Assembly (NCBI GenBank): GCA_036365455.1
Contig: JAWQUS010000016.1
Span: forward strand, 13,911,001 to 13,975,000
Source of the DNA: Macrosoma leucophasiata
Taxonomy: Eukaryota > Arthropoda > Insecta > Lepidoptera > Hedylidae
DNA length: 64,000 nt
Direction of reading: 5' to 3'
Within the stretch, counting starts at the first letter, position 1, and each line of letters opens with the position of its first letter. The notes beneath the pieces are model-generated. The model was not told where the DNA came from and ran no database searches. It saw only the letters and a program-made list of their open reading frames with translations. Of the stretch, positions 32,511-43,284 are shown one piece after another. The position numbers and the translations under genes were made by a program.

Positions 32511-33806
32511 TAGCTTTCACGACCTTTTGATACGATAACTGCTGCGGGTGAGGTCGCAATTAAATGACGAAGTTTCTCACCCGGCAATAATGTTGGCTGC
32601 AGGTCGTTCGACAAAGTGAAGGAATACCATGATGCACTTTTAGTAGTGCTATAAAGGTACATGCCGCACCAACAACTGGCCGGTATCCAACGGAATGGGG
32701 ATATTGCGGTCATTTGGAACTATCACAATGGTGTTAATGATCTAATTATTTGAAAATTCTGTAAATATTAATCTTAAGTGTATCGACATCTAAAAGGATT
32801 TATTGGTAATAACAGATACCGGAATGGAATAATGCAAATATCGGAGGCTTTAGCGGATTTTTATATTTAATTAATGAGAGCAGAGCGCTGGCTATGAAAT
32901 TTGAGCGGCGTAGGCTCCTCCACCACATTTTTGGAATCAGAATCAGAAATTTGTTAATAAAATTAGGGTGCCAAGCACCACTTAAGAAAAGTCAATCCAG
33001 TCTAAGTATCTAGTATGGCGCTATAATCTAATGATCTTTTGATTCAATAACAGATGCGTGCGAGGTAACAACTAAAATAAATCGTTCAACGACATCCATT
33101 GATAACTATTTAATAGCCATACAATGTGCTGTTAATTTAATAACGGAGAGAATTTAAAAAATGGATAGATGCATTTACACTCGTATGAGTTATTGCAAAA
33201 AAAAACAATGCATTTCTACTGTTAGAGCACTACCAGCAGTTTGAGCGGCGTATGCCACCACATTATTAAGCCCACCTGGTGACATAATTTCAAGATCTTT
33301 GATTCGATAACTGCTGCGGGCGAGGTCGCAATTAAATGGCGAAATTTCTCACCCGGCAATAATGTTGGCTGCAGGTCGTTCGACAAAGTCACAGTGCATA
33401 CATGAACAGTGTGGAAACTACGCACAAAACATTGAAACGGCACACTCACACAAACATGCGCATCGACGAGGCCGCCCCTAAGCGGTTCTCGCGGTGCTGC
33501 AGTAGTGAAACGCAAGCTACTCGAGCGTCGATGCGCATGACGGCGCATATTTGTGTATGTGTGCCGTTTTGAACGTTTTGTACGTAGTTTCCACACTGTT
33601 CATGTATGTACTGTGACAAAGTGAAGGAATACCGTGATGCACTTTTAGTAGTGCTATAAAGGCACATGCCGCACGATCAACTGGCCGGTATCCAATAGAT
33701 CGGGGATATTTCGGTCGTTTGAAAATATCACAATGGCGATAATGATCTAGGTACTTGAAAATTCTGAAAATATTAATTTTAGTCGCATCGACATCCAACG
33801 GGATTT
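32511..33806. repeat. Local duplication, second copy split by a hairpin transposon
   Basis: Copy 1 at 32,511-32,812 and copy 2 at about 33,296-33,806 share GATAACTGCTGCGGG, CTCACCCGGCAATAATG, GCAGGTCGTTCGACAAAG and ACTTTTAGTAGTGCTATAAA. Copy 2 holds the element 33,390-33,615. A degraded third similarity begins near 33,030 (GATTCAATAACAGATGCG). Confidence 0.8.
33390..33615. mobile_element. Hairpin TIR element, copy 1 (226 bp, 7-bp target duplication)
   Basis: Ends are CACAGTGCATACATGAAC and its inverse GTTCATGTATGTACTGTG. Inverted similarity continues about 80 bp inward (GTGTGGAAACTACG, GCGCATCGACG). It is flanked by ACAAAGT at 33,383-33,389 and 33,616-33,622. The empty site is seen in the sister copy near 32,611, which reads CGACAAAGTGAAGG. 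Confidence 0.9.
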
Positions 33807-33917
33807 ATTGGTATTATTAGGACAGTATTGAAGCTTATTTGTAAAACAGGAATATTTTTTTTTTAGTAAACGTTCTATGAACAGGTGGTGTACCAAGTCT
33901 TTTCGCTGCCAATAAAT

Positions 33918-34273
33918 AGATGTTTTTTATATTATTTCGCATTAACACATGCTTGTGAAATATATTTTATTTTAAAGAAAAATGGAATGAAAAATTTTAC
34001 TTCAGGCGAGACTCGAACTCGCGGCCTACTGGGAATCTAGTCCAGCCGCTCTTCCAATTGAGCTACTGAAGTCCTGCCCGATTTGTCAAATCTTTCCTTC
34101 ACATTTATTGCATTGCTTTATGGTAGCAGCAGCGTCATAGCAATGCAATAAATGTGCACTATCTATTGCCAACTATGCTAGTTAGGCAACCGATATAATA
34201 GACTTTGCAGTTTATTGAATATCGTAAAGAAGTCGCTTTTACCCTTAATAATTGTTTTTTATATTATTTCGCA
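33918..34273 (-). mobile_element. tRNA-headed repeat unit, inverse orientation
   Basis: The complete unit lies in reverse between TTTTTTATATTATTTCGC repeats at both ends (about 33,924 and 34,255). The tRNA-like part is at 33,999-34,072 on minus. Confidence 0.7.
33999..34072 (-). tRNA. tRNA-like sequence (SINE head or pseudogene)
   Basis: 74 nt on minus: acceptor ACTTCAG/CTGAAGT, D arm GCTC/GAGC, T arm GCGAG-TTCGAGT-CTCGC. It is the same type as the other copies, with AGA in the anticodon position. A plus-strand copy faces it at 34,312-34,385. Confidence 0.5.
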
Positions 34274-34420
34274 AAATAAATATGAAGGAAAGATATGACA
34301 AATCGGGCAGGACTTCAGTAGCTCAATTGGAAGAGCGGCTGGACTAGATTCCCAGTAGGTCGCGAGTTCGAGTCTCGTCTGAAGTCAAATTTTTCTTTCC
34401 ATTTTTCTTTAAAATAAAAT
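34274..34420 (+). mobile_element. tRNA-headed repeat, partial unit facing the previous one
   Basis: It begins at ATGAAGGAAAGATATGAC and includes the tRNA-like sequence 34,312-34,385 (T arm GCGAG/CTCGT, one mismatch) and the TTTTTCTTTCCATTTTTC 3' flank. With the preceding unit it forms a tail-to-head inverted pair. Confidence 0.65.
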
Positions 34421-35434
34421 AAATAGATATTCAGCGGTAACTTAGGTACCCCAGTAAAAGAATTTAGACCTAATAAATGAAAATATGCGATTTTCAATTT
34501 ATATTTCTTCATTTAATTCCATGCCGTATAGCATGCATATAGGTACACGTCACAAAGTATTCTCATTGTAGGTATATTGACTGTAAAGGTACACACACAA
34601 CATAAAGTAAAACGTTTTTGCTCCTTCTGCGATGAAACATAAATAATGACGTCCAAGTTAGCGAGAATTGCGCAAAAAATACTGCCCTTGCAAATCTCAT
34701 TTCTTCAACTATATTCTACAAAGAGTATGAAGTGGAAATTATATTTTCAATTTGTTATTGACGCTGAATAAAAGTATCAGGCTTAAGTACGTTTCGGTCG
34801 CAAAGTTAATTAAAATGTCAATCAACGCGAAGTAATGTCAATATAAACATGATATTTGCGTTACGTAAAATTATTTCCACGTTATCAATCACCTACGCTC
34901 TTGAAATATTTTTTTTAAACCCTTTGAAGAGTTCATGAAGATTGTTGAAGAATTTAATAACATCTAATACATCTAAGAGTGGAATTTAATCATGTCGGTT
35001 TCATGGTAAAATGCTGTCAATTGTTTTAGATTTTGAATTAAATTGTAAATTATAACTGGATTTTTTGTATTCAAAAGTTGGCCCGTTAAATACACAAAAT
35101 AAATTGCAACGGCCTGCCTTAAAAATATTCTAAAAATACATTTTTCAGTGGCTATGTCTAGGTATAAAATGTTCTAAGTTGTTTTTCTTATAAATCGTAA
35201 AGGTGTAGCCATTATCCTTATTTGTTTGCTCTCCACAAACATATAAATAAACTTAACAAAAGAGATGTGACCTTTCTGATATCTTATCCTTAAATGCATA
35301 AATTTTCCTCTGCCTACCCCTTCGAGGATTACAGGCGTGAAGTTACCTTTTTTTTACGTTTCTTTACACTGACATAATTACCTATACATTCGCTAGAGCT
35401 GTCTCAATATGAACTTTGATACATATAAAAGATA
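34421..35434. other. Unassigned AT-rich stretch
   Basis: A scrap of tRNA-headed SINE tail lies at 35,308-35,346 (CTCTGCCTACCCCTTCG). Otherwise nothing was recognised. Confidence 0.35.
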
Positions 35435-36603
35435 TTTTTGAAGTCGTCACAGCAACAGTAATTACGGCTACATTTTCATTAATTAACTATTTAGTATTTG
35501 GAATTTTATGGAATTCGTTTTATGTTTATGGAATGAACTAAATATTCGTAGATTTCCGTCGAATTCAATGAATTTTTTGCTCGCCACTGATAGTGGGATT
35601 ACGATGTAGGTAAATCCAAAAGCCTTTATTAAATTTAAGCAGGCAAAACAAAGTTCGTAACTCAAGGATTTTCTATTCGACTGAACAACAATGAGTAGGC
35701 TAGCGTGAGGAAAAACTTCGGTCATTCAATAATAAGAACACAGTTTGGTCGATATTTCAATCCTCACAATATACCTAATAATCGTTTTGCAGAGGAAATG
35801 TTGACCGCTTCTGTAGAAGCATTTTTTTTCGGTTACATAAAAACTTGAGCTTCACATCTGAGCATTGCAAAATTATGACAGTGAAATAAAATGTTGAATA
35901 CTGGAGGTGCGCCGAAAAATAAGTGAGCTATTTGACGGACATGGGCATAATATACATTATTGCCGTCGCGACTGTAGGTCTCCTTACTTTTTGTATAGGT
36001 ACATGTATGTATAGCTACATAAGTTGTCAATAACGCTTTTTATTAACCAACTGCGGAAATGCTCAAAAGGAGAGTTATTTATGGCGTATTCTGGTCTTAT
36101 CAAATCGCCATCGGATAACTTTTCTATAAGGCTATTTCAGACAAATTCTCTTGACATAAAAACCGTTCCATTCGTTCAAACTGTCTTCTATGATACCCAT
36201 AAAAAGATTTAAGCGATTTGATTAAGCTTTTTTAAGTCAGTTAAAAACGTCACAGCAATTACGGCTACATTTTCATTCATCAATTATTTAGAATTTGAAA
36301 TAATTAGGCATTCCTTTTATGTTGGAATGAACGAGGTATTCTTAAGATTCGTGTCGAATCCAATATTTTTTGTTTAGTGAGATTACGATAGGCAAATTCG
36401 AAAACCTTTATTCAGTTTAAGCAGGCAAAACAAAGTACGTAACTCAAGATTTTTCTATTCGAGCAAAAAGCAATGAGTAGGCGAGCGTAAGGAAAAACTT
36501 CGGTCATTCAATAATAAGAACACTGCTTTGTCGAGGAAATGTTGACCGCTTCTGTAGAAGCAATTTTTTTTCCGGCCATATAAAAAATTGCGCTTCACAT
36601 AAC

Positions 36604-36812
36604 CACAGTGCAAATATGAACAGTGTGGAAACTACGTACAAATCCTTGAAACGTCACACTCACACAAACATGCGCATCGACGAGGCCTCTAAGCGGTTCT
36701 CGCGGTGCTGCAGTACTGAGTCACTCGCTACATCGAGCGTCGATGCGCATATTTGTGTTAGTGTGCCATTTTGAACGTTTTGTACGTAGTTTCCATACAT
36801 ATGTGTATTGTG
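36604..36812. mobile_element. Hairpin TIR element, copy 2 (209 bp, 7-bp target duplication)
   Basis: It begins CACAGTGCAAATATGAAC and ends CATATGTGTATTGTG, with interior GTGTGGAAACTACG and TGCGCATCGACG inverted. It is flanked by ACATAAC at 36,597-36,603 and 36,813-36,819. It is a sister of 33,390-33,615. Confidence 0.9.
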
Positions 36813-37008
36813 ACATAACTGAGCATTGCAAAGTTATGACAGTGAAATAAAATGTTGAATACTGGATATGCTCTGAAAAATGATGGGAGCTATTTGACGG
36901 AGTTGGACATAATAAGCATTATTGCCATCGCGACTGTAGTAGTTCACCATACCTTTTGTATAGCATACACATGCATGTCACATAAATTGTCAATAACGCT
37001 TGGCATTG

Positions 37009-37122
37009 TGAGAAATTGGCATTCTAAGAAGTTGACATTCTGAGAAGTTAGCATGCTGAGAAATTGTCGTTCTGAGAAGTTGTAATTTTGCGAGCGGTTG
37101 GGATTTTGCGAAGTTGGCCTTA
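37009..37122. repeat. 16-bp minisatellite, about 7 units
   Basis: Units follow GAGAAATTGGCATTCT with variants such as AAGAAGTTGACATTCT and GAGAAGTTAGCATGCT. It is present only in the middle copy of the triplication. Confidence 0.8.
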
Positions 37123-37653
37123 TGAGATGAGACGGCAAAACCGACCAATTGAGACAATGCCCAAAAGGAAAGTAATTTATAATGTTTTTGGTCTCATCAG
37201 ATCGCCATCGGATAACTTTTCTATAAAACCTTATCAGATAAATTCTTTTGATCGATATTCGTTCAAACTGTCTTCTGTGATACCAATAAAAAGATTTAAG
37301 CGATTTGATTAAGCTTTTTGAAGTCAGTTAAAAACGTTACAGCAATTACGGCTACATTTTCATTCATCAATTATTTTGAATTTGGAATAATTCGGTGTTC
37401 CTTTTATGTTGGAATGAACGAAGTATTCTTAGATTCGCATCGAATCCAATAATTTTTTTTGCGCGCTATTGTTAAGTGGGATTACGATATAGGCAAATTC
37501 GAAAGCTTTTATTCAATGTAAGCAGACAAAATAAAGTACGTTGCTCAAGGTTTTTTCTATTCGAGCGAACAACAATGAGTGGGCGAACGTGAGGATAAAC
37601 TTCGGTCATTCAATAATAAGAACACAGTTTTGTCGATATTTCAATGCTGACAA

Positions 37654-37884
37654 TCTAATATATAAAATTCTTGTGTCACAGTGTTTGTAACAATATTCCT
37701 ACGAAACGGCTGGACCGATCATCATGAAATGTTCTGTGTATATTTGCTAGGTATGAGAATCGGTTTTAGTCTATTTTTTATATCCCTAAATGGTAAGGGT
37801 GATTAATACCATTTTTTTTAGATTTTTTAGATATGTAATTTTTTTATACTTCTAAGGCGATACGAAGTTCGTCGGGGCAGCTAG
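37654..37884 (+). mobile_element. Nonautonomous Helitron (231 bp)
   Basis: It starts TCTAATATATAAAATTC, ends GGGGCAGCTAG and is inserted between A and T. The hairpin ACGAA-G-TTCGT lies 12 nt before the end. A diverged minus-strand relative covers 63,805-63,972. Confidence 0.85.
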
Positions 37885-38100
37885 TATCATAATACATGTT
37901 TTAGGAGAGGATATGTTGATGTTAAAAGAATGCTTGTGTAGAAAAACACAAGCATTTTTTTCCGGTAACATAAAAACTTGACCTTCACCAAAACTGAACC
38001 TACTGAACATTGAAAAGTTATGACATTAGGTACAGTGAAACAAAATGTTGAATACTAGATATGCTTTGATAAAAACGTAAGCTGTTGTCGGACTTCATAC

Positions 38101-38329
38101 CTGTTTTTTTCCTTAATGAGGTAGTGAATATAAAAGCCAAATACACCAACGTTATCTTAGTTAGGTACTTTTATATTATGTTATCAATAGAGAAGTTATG
38201 ATTTTATTGGGAGCAGTGTCAAATTTTAAGTGTGAAAATGGAAAGCTGCGTAATAAAAACAATCTCATATACAAACTGTTCCTATACGAGTAAGGCTCAC
38301 GTGCACAAGATGCCGTAAAAAAAATCTAA
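38101..38329. other. Unassigned stretch
   Basis: Nothing was recognised. Confidence 0.3.
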
Positions 38330-38577
38330 TTTTTTTTTTTTTTTTTATGTTTTATAAGTGGCAAATAAGCATACAGTTCACATTGATGTTAAGTGATGAC
38401 TGCAGCCTATAGACACCCACACAATGACCAGAGGTAAAAATGCAGATGCGTTACCACTCCTGAGGCCTAAGGTGTTATGCCTCTGTGCCGGAAATTACAG
38501 GGCCGTACATTACCACCTGACCGGAACACGATAGTGCTGAACGAGCTCCGTCACTGGAGCTCTACCACCAGTAAAAG
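38330..38577 (-). mobile_element. Metulj-like SINE with internal deletion
   Basis: The T-run at 38,330-38,346, GTGGCAAATAAGCATACAG and CCTGACCGGAACACGATAGT are present. After GCTGAAC it jumps to GAGCTCCGTCACTGGAGC, so about 60 bp (AGCGGCAAGTATATTAGG...) is missing. Confidence 0.8.
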
Positions 38578-38786
38578 TAACCATAGATACCATGTAATTC
38601 CCATAGGATTTATGTAGGTTTAATTTAGGTACAGAATTATTCAATTGAAAAGTTTTACAAAATAATTAAATTCTCTATTTTTGGAAGGTATTGTGAACGT
38701 ACATAATTTATTTAATTTTCTCTGAATAAGAGATTTTTTTTTTGGAAAGAAAATATTGATATCACTTAGGTATGGCTGGTACATTG

Positions 38787-38872
38787 AGAGCCCCTTCTCA
38801 CTAGCGTTTGTTCAGCGGAGGCGCTCGATGAACGTATGCGCTGGACAAACACTAGTGTGACGTGGCTCTAAG
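38787..38872. mobile_element. Short foldback element (about 86 bp)
   Basis: Ends AGAGCCCCTTCTCACTAGCG and, inverted, AGAGCCACGTCACACTAGTG, continuing into GTTTGTTCAGCG / GTTTGTCCAGCG. About 31-bp arms are imperfect. No clear target duplication was found. Confidence 0.6.
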
Positions 38873-39012
38873 GGTTAGCAGAACCAGCAATTTCAACACA
38901 AAGCCAATGAATTGGTTTGCATAATAACAACACGTTGTTAATATTATCTAAGCATAAAACTGTTTCATCATATTCTTTGTAATCTTACAAGTTAATATTA
39001 TAATTACCCCTT

Positions 39013-39072
39013 ATAGGTTAAGATCCCACTGCAGAATCATTTCGTTCATCCAGATATGCTGAAAACCTATTT
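39013..39072. repeat. 57-bp dispersed segment (second copy)
   Basis: ATAGGTTAAGATCCCACTGC...CCAGATATGCTG matches 13,914-13,970 with only two or so differences, while the flanks do not match. Confidence 0.7.
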
Positions 39073-39159
39073 TTTACGCATATTTATAATCTATACATAT
39101 ATATTTTTAATCAAATTATTTTATGTTTAACAGCCAGCAACTCTTATTTGCGGCGGATT

Positions 39160-39400
39160 TAATTTGGCTACCGTATACCATATAATGAGAAAAGAAGAAC
39201 GTTGAACATTGCCTGATGTCCAGTCGGTGAGGGTTGAACTTCTCTCTTCGGCGGGTAGTACGGTGTAGGAAAAGAGACGGTGGCACAGTTCACTCGCCAT
39301 TGTAGAGACGGTATAAAACGCAAAGACTCCCAATGTCTCGGCGCAGGCTCAGATGTTCGAGCCTGTCAGTAAGCCTGTCAGTAAGTTTGTGATAGAAATT
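39160..39400. repeat. TAGAGACGGTATAA repeat, longest copy
   Basis: CATTGTAGAGACGGTATAA, CCAATGTCTC and GCGCAGGCTCAG(A/C)TGTTCGA recur at 54,765-54,860 and 56,410-56,505. The minus frame 39,127-39,333 (FSYTVLPAEERSSTLTDW) crosses it. The phrase may come from a retroelement, but I cannot place it. Confidence 0.5.
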
Positions 39401-39404
39401 ACAG

Positions 39405-39700
39405 GGCCATACATTATCATCTAACAGGAATTTAAAACGGAGCTCGCAGGCGTAGGCACCACCGCATTACCTAATATACTTGCTAAATGGTAGTGTTCAG
39501 CACTATCGTGTTCCAGTCAGGTGGTAATGTATGGCCCTGTAATTTCCGGCACAAAGGCATAACATCTTAGGCCTCAGGAGTGGCAACGCATCTGCATTTT
39601 GACCTCTGGACATTGTGTGGGTGTCTATAGGCTGCAGTCATCACTTAACATCAATGTGAACTGCATACTTGTTTGCCACTTTTATTACATAAAGAAGATA
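39405..39700 (+). mobile_element. Metulj-like SINE
   Basis: GGAGCTCGCAGGCGTAGGC, CACCGCATTACCTAATATAC, TTCAGCACTATCGTGTTCC, then the standard 3' half to TTTGCCACTTTTATTAC. A short inverse scrap precedes it at 39,405. Confidence 0.8.
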
Positions 39701-40380
39701 GATTAGGTAATGCCCTGGAACTAGGTGTATTACCAGTAAATACGAAATACCTTAAATTTGTCAATTTATTAAGGTTCAGATTTCAACTATAGTCAAAACA
39801 GGTAAAGTCAAGATTTTATAACGAAAGTAATACAATAAAAATATGATATGCATGAAAATGTTTATAAAATATCAAATATAAATTGGAAAGAATTCCTAGT
39901 ATCCAAGTCAAAGCTATAAATCGTATTGACCACTGTAACCCGACCATCGCATCCATAAAACACGCTATGAATTCATACGATATAACCCGGCGATAGCTAA
40001 AGAAACGTTCTAGTTCCGAGAATTTCGTATAATAATATCCATTTTACGGTGTATTTCGGTTAGAGAAGTGTACTTTTATATTTTACAGCGGACTGGCACA
40101 TTTCGCGATATGATAATAGTCAAAGTTCGGTCAAATACGCTAGGCACATGACCCATATCAGCGGTGCGATCGTCTGACTGAATCGCATTTTTTGTACGCT
40201 GCTTAAGTCTTAGATTTTTAACAGACTTAAAAAAGAAGAATATTTTCAATTCGTGGTTTTATTGGCATGTTTTTTTAATGAACCTACATATTATATAGGT
40301 AAATACTCTAGATGTGTGATTATACCGATAATTTTGAACAGATCCCATTCTCACAACAGTAACGTTCGAGTATTACTACT
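39701..40380. other. Unassigned stretch
   Basis: Nothing was recognised. Confidence 0.35.
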
Positions 40381-40384
40381 TTTA

Positions 40385-40722
40385 CTGGTGGTAGACGTCT
40401 AGTGCCGAAATTTAAGGCATAATCGCATTACCAAATCTATCTGCCGGCAAATTGTAGTTTTCAGCACTGTCGTATTCCGGTAATATGGTATTGTATGAAA
40501 CCGTTATTTCTACAGAAGTGATTCAGCACTATCGTGTTCCGGTCAGGTGGTAATGTACGGCCCTGTAATTGCCGGCACAGAGCACATAACTCCTTAGGCC
40601 TCAGGAGTGGTAACGCATCTGCATTTTGACCTCGGTCTTTGTGTGGGTGTCTATAGGCTACAGTCATCACTTAACATCAATGTGAACTGAATGCTTGTTT
40701 GCCACTTCCATAACATAAAAAA
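40385..40722 (+). mobile_element. Metulj-like SINE, two overlapping parts
   Basis: A diverged head part (ACTGGTGGTAGACGTC, GCATTACCAAATCTATCTGC, about 40,385-40,500) is followed by a second, closer copy from CAGCACTATCGTGTTCC to TTGCCACTTCCATAAC. It may be two insertions. Confidence 0.75.
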
Positions 40723-40725
40723 ACA

Positions 40726-41914
40726 CTATAAATTTTTAAAATAAGTATATTATCAAACAAAATATTGAAGACCATAAAATCAAATACGTAAGCCTGAAGC
40801 AATTCAGTAAGGTGGCCGAGCAGCAGATCTGGCAGTCACTAAACTCCAGACGTGATTGATCTATGTTTCAAATTTTGACGCGAACCCTTATCGGCCACGT
40901 ATCACACGATGACTCGATGCGATCGAGGACGTCGAAAGAAATTGAGAATTTATGACATGTAACACGTCGGCGTCCTATCATAAAAATATATGTTTATTGG
41001 CACCGAGGAAAAACGGGATGAAACTCGCCGAGTTATATAAACGTTCTGGGAAAGTTGCAAAGCACCGTCACTTAATAAAAGATCTCCCTTGGGAAGTGAA
41101 GCAAACGGCTCAATAAGATGAGACGGTGTCATCATCGCGGGGTAAAAAAAAAGCCGTAAAACGAGGGTGGGGCTACATTAAATAAATTGCAGGCGCCTAC
41201 CGCCCGCCGCGACAGCTGCGTCGAGTCGCTAACTCGTCTTGCCATGTTCCGCTTAGTACTGGCTTAGCGCTTAATTTCATTCGCCCATTACCCTAAGAAA
41301 TATCAGACACAACTCTGAACCACTCGCCAATATTTTTCATTTTTCATTTTTCAGTGAGAATTAATATGTAATTTGATTATTTTTACATATTTTTATGCTA
41401 TACGTACATTACTGTAATACATACATTTTATCTAGTTTCGCCATGAGCATAAAATTTACCCACAAAACAATTATTTTATTGTAAAATCGATACGAAATGT
41501 CCTTCATTTGCATTCTTAATGGCACCTTACTTAAAATTAAAGTCAGATACGCTCTGAGCAAGATTTAATGACTTGGTCTTATTTTAAGTGGTTTAGGCAT
41601 TGAGGTATAATAATTGAGGCGTCAATTTAACTACAATACTATGTTATTCATGCTTTCAGCTCCAGTGAATATTGTCTAAGAATTATGACTTTAAATAAAA
41701 TTTGAAATGTTCGATATGTATGTCTAAAATATTTGTGATAGACTTGAACCTAGAGAAACATAAAGTCTAATTTTCAGAAGCAACCAACTATTTTACGACC
41801 GTATTTACTAACCAAAAATGTTAACTGTACAATAATAATAATATGCTTATAATAAACAATCAAATTTATGACAACTGTCTGAAGTTTCTTCGTTCACAAT
41901 TTGACTACAAGTAT
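40726..41914. other. Unassigned; GC-richer island at 40,800-41,300
   Basis: 40,800-41,300 is visibly richer in CG dinucleotides and GC than its neighbours (GCGCCTACCGCCCGCCGCGA) and has no similarity to the repeats here. It has no convincing ORF. It might be a conserved noncoding or promoter-like segment, which is inference only. Confidence 0.3.
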
Positions 41915-41917
41915 GTA

Positions 41918-42168
41918 CAGTATCCAACAAGAAATAATGCACATCGACCTCAGGAAGAAATGTCGGCTTATTTCGGATCTGTAGAGCGTTATCTCTTTCG
42001 CATCTTACCTATTTGACGTTTGTCGACCATTTTGATCAAGTTTTGACCAATACCGGACTACGGATGCTAACGTAGGCAGTGTACAGCAGAGCTAACGCTT
42101 TATAAAGCCGAAACTAGCCGATTATCACTTTCATAGGCTCGATATGCATTATTTCTTGATGAGGACTG
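41918..42168. mobile_element. TA-flanked MITE, intact copy
   Basis: TA at 41,916-41,917 and 42,169-42,170. The left end CAGTATCCAACAAGAAATAA and right end (inverted) CAGTCCTCATCAAGAAATAA both lead to TGCA(C/T)ATCGA. The interior includes TAGAGCGTTATCTCT. It is the family of 8740-8978 and 9093-9342. Nonautonomous, probably Tc1/mariner type. Confidence 0.8.
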
Positions 42169-42170
42169 TA

Positions 42171-42815
42171 CCTATTTATTTTTGATTGGTAGAAATAATA
42201 TATTTCATGTATGCGCAAACTCGAATTAAATGTTCTCCACTCAAATCCGAAACAGGATTTTGTATAAGAATATCGCCCAACACCATCCAAATCAGTTGTC
42301 TAACTTTTATAAGTTCGTCCAATGTGACGAGTTTAGGGTCTGTAGGGCGTCACATCTCCCATAATTATGTTTAACGGGACCGTTTATCGGCGTCATTACT
42401 TCACAAACTTTGTTTCCCTACTTTATGTGGCAATCGTCGGGTAAAGGTGTATAAAGTAGAGTGATTTCAGATTTCAGATTTTTTAAATAATGAATTTTCC
42501 TGTAAATTAATGAGGATATAAAAATTTGCGATCAGTATTAGTAATGGACCAAATCTTGATTGCAGGTCGTGTAGAAAAGGTCAAGAGCAATTTCTTTTCC
42601 AAAAGTGACGTAATGATAGGCTTCGGGGTCGGTTTCGTAACAAAATGTTGCGTAAAAAGTTTGCCCCCACTACGATTTCGGGATTTCGGTTAGTTAAAAG
42701 AGATTGAATAGGTATAGCTCATCTATGTAGGCAGCAATAGAGGTAAGTGTACAGTAGTAACTGTATTTATTGAATTGGTATGAATTTTAATTAAAATTAA
42801 TTATAATTATATGCC
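42171..42815. other. Unassigned stretch
   Basis: Nothing was recognised. Confidence 0.35.
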
Positions 42816-43016
42816 ATTATATCTGTCTGTCTGTCTGTTTGTTCCCGCTAATCTCGGGAACGGCTGGACTGATTTTGACGGGACTCACTGGCAGATAGCT
42901 GACGTAATAAGGAGTAACTTAGGCTACTTTTATACTAGCTGCGCTCGCGACTTTGTCCGGGTAGATACTGAACAATCATAAATTCTCACGTGGACGAAGT
43001 CGCGGGCACAGCTAGT
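42816..43016 (+). repeat. Helitron-like repeat ending CAGCTAG
   Basis: GTCTGTC run, CTCGGGAACGGCTGGAC, TGGCAGATAGCTGACG, then GACGAAGTCGCGGGCACAGCTAGT at the 3' end. It is the same family as 15,752-16,093 and 44,495-44,693. Confidence 0.65.
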
Positions 43017-43284
43017 TGTTTAAAAGATACTGCAGCATATAAAACATATCATAAATAAAAATCTCAATGTTTTCGATTTAATATAATGTATTATTCTGAA
43101 AAATAATAACACTGAAGCTGAATTACGAACATTATTATATTTTTTAGCAAGATATGAAACATACATTTTGTGATCTAACAGGGACATCATGTATGTAAGT
43201 ATGTGTAGATTTCACCGCCAAGTGCCTTACGTGGTAAGCAGAGAGAGTGGTGTAAAGTAATATAATTGCCCCAATAGTCAAGTG
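43017..43284. other. Unassigned stretch
   Basis: Nothing was recognised. Confidence 0.3.

Larger units (their letters stand above)
35440..38100. repeat. Three tandem copies of a roughly 0.8-kb unit
   Basis: The copies start near 35,440, 36,236 and 37,323, each with TTACGGCTACATTTTCATT, then AAAACTTCGGTCATTCAATA, TAAAATGTTGAATACT and, in copies 1 and 2, CCATCGGATAACTTTTCTAT. Copy 2 has gained a hairpin element (36,604-36,812) and a minisatellite (37,009-37,122). Copy 3 has gained a Helitron (37,654-37,884) and lacks the last third. Open frames of 60-80 codons recur but are not conserved well enough to call a gene. Confidence 0.85.

Noticed and set aside
39127..39333. 68-codon minus ORF as part of a known retroelement
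   Set aside because: The translation looks vaguely familiar, but I cannot tie it to a family. It is recorded only as a repeat.
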